DNA of 16,954 nucleotides from an uncultured Allobaculum sp. (GTDB taxonomy: Bacteria > Bacillota_I > Bacilli_A > Erysipelotrichales > Erysipelotrichaceae): positions 1 to 16,954 of the forward strand of contig CAJTLE010000058.1 in NCBI GenBank assembly GCA_910577085.1. The letters are read 5' to 3'. The notes below the pieces were generated by a model. That model was given only the letters and a program-made list of their open reading frames with translations, was not told the DNA's origin and made no database searches. Position numbers and translations under genes: made by a program. This document shows positions 13,474 to 16,954 of this stretch, piece by piece. Numbering within the stretch: the first letter of the stretch is position 1; every line of letters starts with the position of its first letter.

Positions 13474-15438
13474 ATGAACAGAAAAAACAACTCTGGTTTC
13501 AAAAACTCGAACCAGAAAAATCTGAAATACTTACTCTTAACGTTTGCGATTATCATCTGCGTCTCTTTGATGTTTATTCCGAGCATGATGTCGAATCGCA
13601 ATGTCTCCAGCATTTCATACTCCCAGTTTCTCCAGCAAGTAGAAAACAAACAGGTAGAAGAAGTCCAGATTCAGGGCGATACCATCAACTACCAGCTCAA
13701 AGATGATGATGGCAAAGTCTACACAACCACTATGGTTGAAGACCCTGGTCTGGTTGATCGTCTGATCGAAGGTGATGTAAGCTTCTCGGAAGTTCCAGTT
13801 CGTCAGAACAACGGTATTTTCACTTCCTTCTTGATTACCCTTCTGCCATGGCTTCTGATCTGGCTGGCCTTCTGGCTGATGATGCGCAATATGCGAAAAC
13901 GCATGAACAATTCTAACGGCGGAGGCTTTACCTTTGGCGGCGGCTCCAATACCGGCGACAACAACCCCAGTGATGATGGGGATGGTGACAACGGCGGTAT
14001 GGGCGGCTTCCCATTTGGCGGCTTCGGTGGTTTTGGCAATCAGACCAAATCCAACGCTAAAGTCTATAAAGGTGAAATGACCCACACAACCTTCAAGGAT
14101 GTAGCCGGTCAGGATGAAGCCAAACAGAACCTCAAAGAAATTGTCAGCTTCTTAAATAACCCAGGCAAATACACCGAAATCGGTGCCAAGATGCCAAAAG
14201 GTGCTTTACTCGTCGGCCCTCCTGGAACAGGTAAAACTCTGTTAGCCCGTGCGGTTGCCGGTGAAGCCGGTGTTCCGTTCTACTTTATCGCCGGCTCTGA
14301 ATTCGTTGAAATGTTCGTCGGCCGTGGTGCTGCCCGTGTTCGTGACTTATTCAAAGAAGCACGTAAACATGCACCATGCATTATCTTTATCGATGAGATT
14401 GATACCATCGGTAAAAAACGTGATGGTTCCGGATTCTCCGGCAACGATGAACGTGAACAGACACTGAACCAGCTCTTAGCTGAAATGGATGGTTTTGATG
14501 GATCTAAAGGTATCGTACTTTTAGCCGCAACCAACCGTCCTGAAACCCTTGACCCAGCCTTAACTCGTCCAGGTCGTTTTGACCGTCGAATCCCGGTTGA
14601 ACTGCCGGATCTGGAAGGTCGTGAAGAAATTCTGACTCTCCATGCCAAGAACGTCAAAATGGCTCCAAACATTGACTACAACATGATTGCCCGGGCTTCT
14701 GCCGGTACTTCCGGTGCCGATCTGGCCAACATCGTTAACGAAGGTGCCCTGTTAGCTGTCCGTGACGGCCGTAAACAGGTTGCACAGCGCGACCTTGAAG
14801 AAGCGATCGAAATTGTTATCGCGGGTGAACAGAAGAAAAACAAAGTCATCTCTCCAAAAGAGAGAATGATTGTGGCTTACCACGAAATCGGTCACGCCTT
14901 AGTGTCCGCCTACAGCACTAATGCTGCTCCGGTTCATAAGATCACCATTATCCCAAGAACCAAAGGGGCATTGGGTTACACCATGCAGGTCGACGAACAG
15001 GAAAACAACCTGTTAACCAAAGACGAACTGTATACCCGTATCGTTACCTACTGCGGTGGTCGTGCTGCTGAAGACCTTGTCTTCCACTCCATCACATCCG
15101 GCGCAAGCAACGATATCGAAATGGCAACCAAGACAGCCCGCATGATGGTTACCCGTCTGGGTATGTCTGATACCTTCGGTATGACTGCTCTTGAAACCGT
15201 CAACAACCAGTATCTGGGCGGCGATACATCTCTGGCCTGCTCGCCTGAGACTTCCACTCAGATCGATAAAGAAGTTGTTGCCATGATCGACAAGGCATAT
15301 AAAGAAGCCTGCCAGATTCTGAATGACCATATGATGAAACTGCACGAACTGGCTAAATACCTTTACGAAAAAGAAACCATCACTGGTGAAGAATTCATGA
15401 ATATCCTTCATGACCAGGATCCGGATGCTGCCATCTAA
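13474..15438 (+). CDS. ftsH: ATP-dependent zinc metalloprotease FtsH
   Basis: Membrane-anchored AAA+ protease that degrades misassembled membrane proteins and short-lived regulators. Order: TM1 (about 18-38), extracytoplasmic segment (39-113), TM2 (about 114-136), a Gly-rich linker (143-189), the AAA module with Walker A GPPGTGKT (248-255), Walker B IIFIDEID (303-310) and RPGRFDRR in the second region of homology, then the M41 peptidase with HEIGH (470-474) and the third zinc ligand likely Asp547 in SNDIEMATK. The 654-residue length is typical. Differences: the pore-loop segment reads FVGRG where FVGVG is usual, the zinc motif is HEIGH not HEAGH, and the Gly/Asn/Asp-rich linker is long. Monocistronic, without the tilS-hpt neighbours common in Bacilli. 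A CIRCE-like site suggests heat-shock control. Confidence 0.97.
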   Translation: MNRKNNSGFKNSNQKNLKYLLLTFAIIICVSLMFIPSMMSNRNVSSISYSQFLQQVENKQVEEVQIQGDTINYQLKDDDGKVYTTTMVEDPGLVDRLIEGDVSFSEVPVRQNNGIFTSFLITLLPWLLIWLAFWLMMRNMRKRMNNSNGGGFTFGGGSNTGDNNPSDDGDGDNGGMGGFPFGGFGGFGNQTKSNAKVYKGEMTHTTFKDVAGQDEAKQNLKEIVSFLNNPGKYTEIGAKMPKGALLVGPPGTGKTLLARAVAGEAGVPFYFIAGSEFVEMFVGRGAARVRDLFKEARKHAPCIIFIDEIDTIGKKRDGSGFSGNDEREQTLNQLLAEMDGFDGSKGIVLLAATNRPETLDPALTRPGRFDRRIPVELPDLEGREEILTLHAKNVKMAPNIDYNMIARASAGTSGADLANIVNEGALLAVRDGRKQVAQRDLEEAIEIVIAGEQKKNKVISPKERMIVAYHEIGHALVSAYSTNAAPVHKITIIPRTKGALGYTMQVDEQENNLLTKDELYTRIVTYCGGRAAEDLVFHSITSGASNDIEMATKTARMMVTRLGMSDTFGMTALETVNNQYLGGDTSLACSPETSTQIDKEVVAMIDKAYKEACQILNDHMMKLHELAKYLYEKETITGEEFMNILHDQDPDAAI

Positions 15439-15537
15439 ATCATTTCAATCCGTTTGATCTCAATCTGACTTCAACCTGATTTGAATTGGTGCAGGCAGAT
15501 CGCTTTGACTGCTTTCTTTTCACAAACCAAAAAATAC

Positions 15538-15584
15538 AAAGCCGGCAGGAAGAGGCGCCCATCCTCTTTCTGCCGGCTTTTCTT
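15538..15584 (+). terminator. ftsH terminator
   Basis: An 18-bp stem with one G-U pair (15538-15555 with 15563-15580) and a 7-base loop ends in a T-run (to 15584). It lies 100 bases after the ftsH stop. The A-rich left flank also allows some termination from the other strand. Confidence 0.85.
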
Positions 15585-15637
15585 ATGCTCCTTCATCCCC
15601 GGTATTTCCATCGTCTATTGTTCCATCCTCCATAGAG

Positions 15638-15676
15638 CATGAAAAAAGCCGGAAATTACTCTCCGGTTTTTTCATG
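15638..15676 (-). terminator. Terminator overlapping the end of the small RHH gene
   Basis: On the minus strand A6-CCGG (15672-15663) pairs with CCGG-C-T6 (15652-15642), and CATG outer arms extend the stem. The stop codon of the small gene (15658-15656) lies in the loop, so the hairpin covers the last codons and ends in six Ts. Confidence 0.75.
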
Positions 15677-15859
15677 CGGCTGATGTTCTTTGATGAATTC
15701 GGTCATAAATTCTTTAATCGCTTCAGCCTGAGAAATTCCTGCTGCAGCACAAGCCTCTGCGAATTCATCACAAAGTTCTTTCTTCAGCTTGAAATTCTTT
15801 GAGATGATCCCCTGTCGTTTGCGGTATTCCGCGGATGCCTTTGTTTGAGCATTTGCCAT
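15656..15859 (-). CDS. Small ribbon-helix-helix-like protein
   Basis: A 67-residue protein starting MANAQTKASAEYRKRQG. A basic N-terminal strand (SKNFKLKKELCDEF) is followed by two predicted helices (AEACAAAGISQAEAIKEFMTEFI), the pattern of CopG/Arc-type ribbon-helix-helix DNA-binding proteins; GISQAEAI would be the turn between helices. Such proteins act as antitoxins, plasmid copy regulators or repressors. No toxin gene is adjacent. The start ATG at 15859 has AAAGGA 11 bases upstream. An in-frame ATG at 15913 would add 18 residues but lacks a ribosome site. The family call is by pattern, not by a firm motif, and the actual role is unknown. Confidence 0.65.
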   Translation of the reverse strand: MANAQTKASAEYRKRQGIISKNFKLKKELCDEFAEACAAAGISQAEAIKEFMTEFIKEHQPHEKTGE

Positions 15860-16049
15860 CGAAGTCTGATTCCTTTCTGCCCTTTGGCTAATGAGTGGTT
15901 TTATTGTTGTCATTGTTCTGGCAAAAGTCTATATGATGCAGTCAAAATGATGCTTTTATCGCATTCTTACGCATTCTTATAGGGACTCAAAACGATTGAT
16001 CCGCTTTGTTTGCCTTCCATGTCCCAAAAGGAATCTACGTCTAAAACAG

Positions 16050-16517
16050 CTAATTCTTCGTTGTCAAAATGTCGATCGCCAGTGCAATCAGCAGCATAGA
16101 CAGTTCATTTTCCGGGTTCTGGTAATGAATGGCATAAAAATCCGTGAGATGCCAGAGTTCTCGACAGACGCTTCCAATCTCGCGATCATTCCGGTCATAA
16201 ACCTGAAAGTCCAGGCCGATAAAATTGCCCTCAGCATGCCAGCCAAGTTCGTTAAAGTCGAGCGCCGGATGGAGTGCAAAACGATATTCGATGGTTCCAA
16301 GCGAATGGCCATTCATTTCTACTTCGTATTTCGGCCAAAAGGAAAATACAGAATGAATCAGGCCAACCTGGTCGTTTCTGTCGTTGTAGATCACCAGTTT
16401 TCGCGTGAACGAAGGCTCCCCTTCAACGGTATATACGCACTGACCAGCCTCATTTTCAACTTCAAAGCGGCCCCACATCGAAAGCCACTTCTGCTCAATA
16501 TAAAGTGTATTGTTCAT
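16050..16517 (-). CDS. LURP-one-related / Tubby-like C-terminal family protein
   Basis: A 155-residue protein matching the bacterial LURP-one-related (LOR, DUF567) pattern: start LYIEQKWLSMWGRFEVENEAGQ, repeated beta-hairpin units such as VYTVEGEPSF, KLVIYNDRNDQVGLIHSV, KYEVEMNGHSLGTI, LGWHAEGNFIGLDFQVYD, and a closing hydrophobic helix LLIALAIDIL. The fold is a 12-stranded barrel around a central helix, as in Tubby and phospholipid scramblases. The biochemical role in bacteria is unknown. There is no signal peptide, so it is likely cytoplasmic. GGATAA precedes the ATG at 16517 as a weak ribosome site. No clear terminator follows; the next minus-strand gene downstream is the RHH-like one about 190 bases on. 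Confidence 0.85.
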   Translation of the reverse strand: MNNTLYIEQKWLSMWGRFEVENEAGQCVYTVEGEPSFTRKLVIYNDRNDQVGLIHSVFSFWPKYEVEMNGHSLGTIEYRFALHPALDFNELGWHAEGNFIGLDFQVYDRNDREIGSVCRELWHLTDFYAIHYQNPENELSMLLIALAIDILTTKN

Positions 16518-16954
16518 AAATTATCCAAAACAGTCTCTCACTCATTATGGAGTGGATGATCCTCTTTCTTCTTATCATAGCAACAATCCAGAGAGTTATG
16601 GATTTCGATCACGTCAGAAAATTTCAGCTTACTTTCAGGGCAAAACCAAAAATTGTTGTCATTATCCTCACAAAAAAAGGGTCGTGTTGCTACCACGACC
16701 TTTTCTTTTGCTTCTTAGTGAAACGTGCATGTTGTTGTCATTGCGAGTTCAATATACATTATTTTTCTTAAAAAGCCAATAATCAACAGTTTTTATTTGC
16801 TATATATGTTCAATTCATGGGCGTTTTAGTTACTGTTCACACCCCCTGGGAACCTCTAAAATTTTAACCCTCTGATTTTTTCTCGAAAACCATACATTTT
16901 CGAATCAACTTTTTCTGCTGGTTTTCGAGTTGTCTTTTTAGGAAAGTTTTCAAA
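16518..16954. other. Gene-free right edge
   Basis: About 437 bases with no supported gene; short plus-strand frames here cross the terminator and look like noise. Contents: the 5' flank of the LURP-one gene, the bidirectional terminator, an AT-rich stretch, the segment TTACTGTTCACACCCC near 16829-16844, and an 11-bp perfect inverted repeat CTCGAAAACCA/TGGTTTTCGAG (16882-16892 with 16919-16929). The last two could mark the edge of a mobile element that continues past the window, but this cannot be settled here. Confidence 0.4.
16672..16709. terminator. Bidirectional intrinsic terminator
   Basis: An 11-bp stem including one G-U pair (16676-16686 with 16694-16704) with loop TTGCTAC is flanked by seven As on the left (16672-16678) and TTTTCTTTT on the right. 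It would stop transcripts in both directions, including any entering the LURP-one gene from the right edge. Confidence 0.75.

Noticed and set aside
15996..16559. 187-codon open frame on the plus strand
   Set aside because: Antisense to the LURP-one gene, whose motifs are clear; the plus-strand product has no recognisable domain.

Overview
The window reads as a chromosomal segment of a low-to-mid GC Bacillota. A gut Erysipelotrichia-type organism is my guess, from the clostridial/Erysipelotrichia style of FtsH and the strong Shine-Dalgarno sites; no rRNA or tRNA is present to fix the taxonomy. The core is aromatic amino-acid biosynthesis. It is flanked by a truncated defence-type gene on the left and by ftsH and small accessory genes on the right.

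Left edge (1-1620): a DUF262-family gene (GmrSD-like N-terminal domain) on the minus strand. Its 3' end runs into a very G/C-rich inverted repeat that supplies the last 20 codons and the stop, followed by an intrinsic terminator. Then (1785-4108, minus) comes a two-gene operon: pheA (chorismate mutase / prephenate dehydratase / ACT) overlapping by 4 bp with a PLP aminotransferase. It has a good extended -10 promoter and a strong terminator.

Middle (4450-5876): a single AlbA_2/Schlafen-type ATP-binding winged-helix protein gene lies between two identical 52-bp direct repeats. Each repeat carries a perfect 22-24 bp palindrome. This unit sits between pheA and the divergent aro operon, as if inserted into an originally shared divergent regulatory region.

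Aro operon (6149-10766, plus): aroB, aroC, aroA and tyrA. aroB/aroC and aroA/tyrA overlap by 4 bp; aroC and aroA are separated by about 255 bp that may hold an internal promoter and a leader hairpin. With pheA and the aminotransferase, the window covers DAHP to dehydroquinate, EPSP to chorismate, and chorismate to Phe and Tyr. DAHP synthase, dehydroquinase, shikimate dehydrogenase and shikimate kinase must be elsewhere. AroA carries an unusual acidic low-complexity insert of about 42 residues. The operon ends at a strong hairpin facing a convergent lipoprotein gene (10927-12852).

Right part: a gene-free stretch of about 620 bp with 16-bp tandem repeats and terminator-like hairpins, then ftsH. 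The ftsH promoter region carries a 27-bp CIRCE-like inverted repeat, which suggests HrcA-type heat-shock control. Beyond ftsH are its terminator, a small ribbon-helix-helix-like protein gene and a LURP-one/Tubby-like family gene (both minus). A gene-free right edge ends in an inverted repeat cut by the window border.

I found no CRISPR array, tRNA, rRNA or complete insertion sequence. The observations most worth following are the repeat-flanked AlbA_2 gene, the CIRCE-like site at ftsH, the G-rich element that truncates the DUF262 gene, and the AroA insert.
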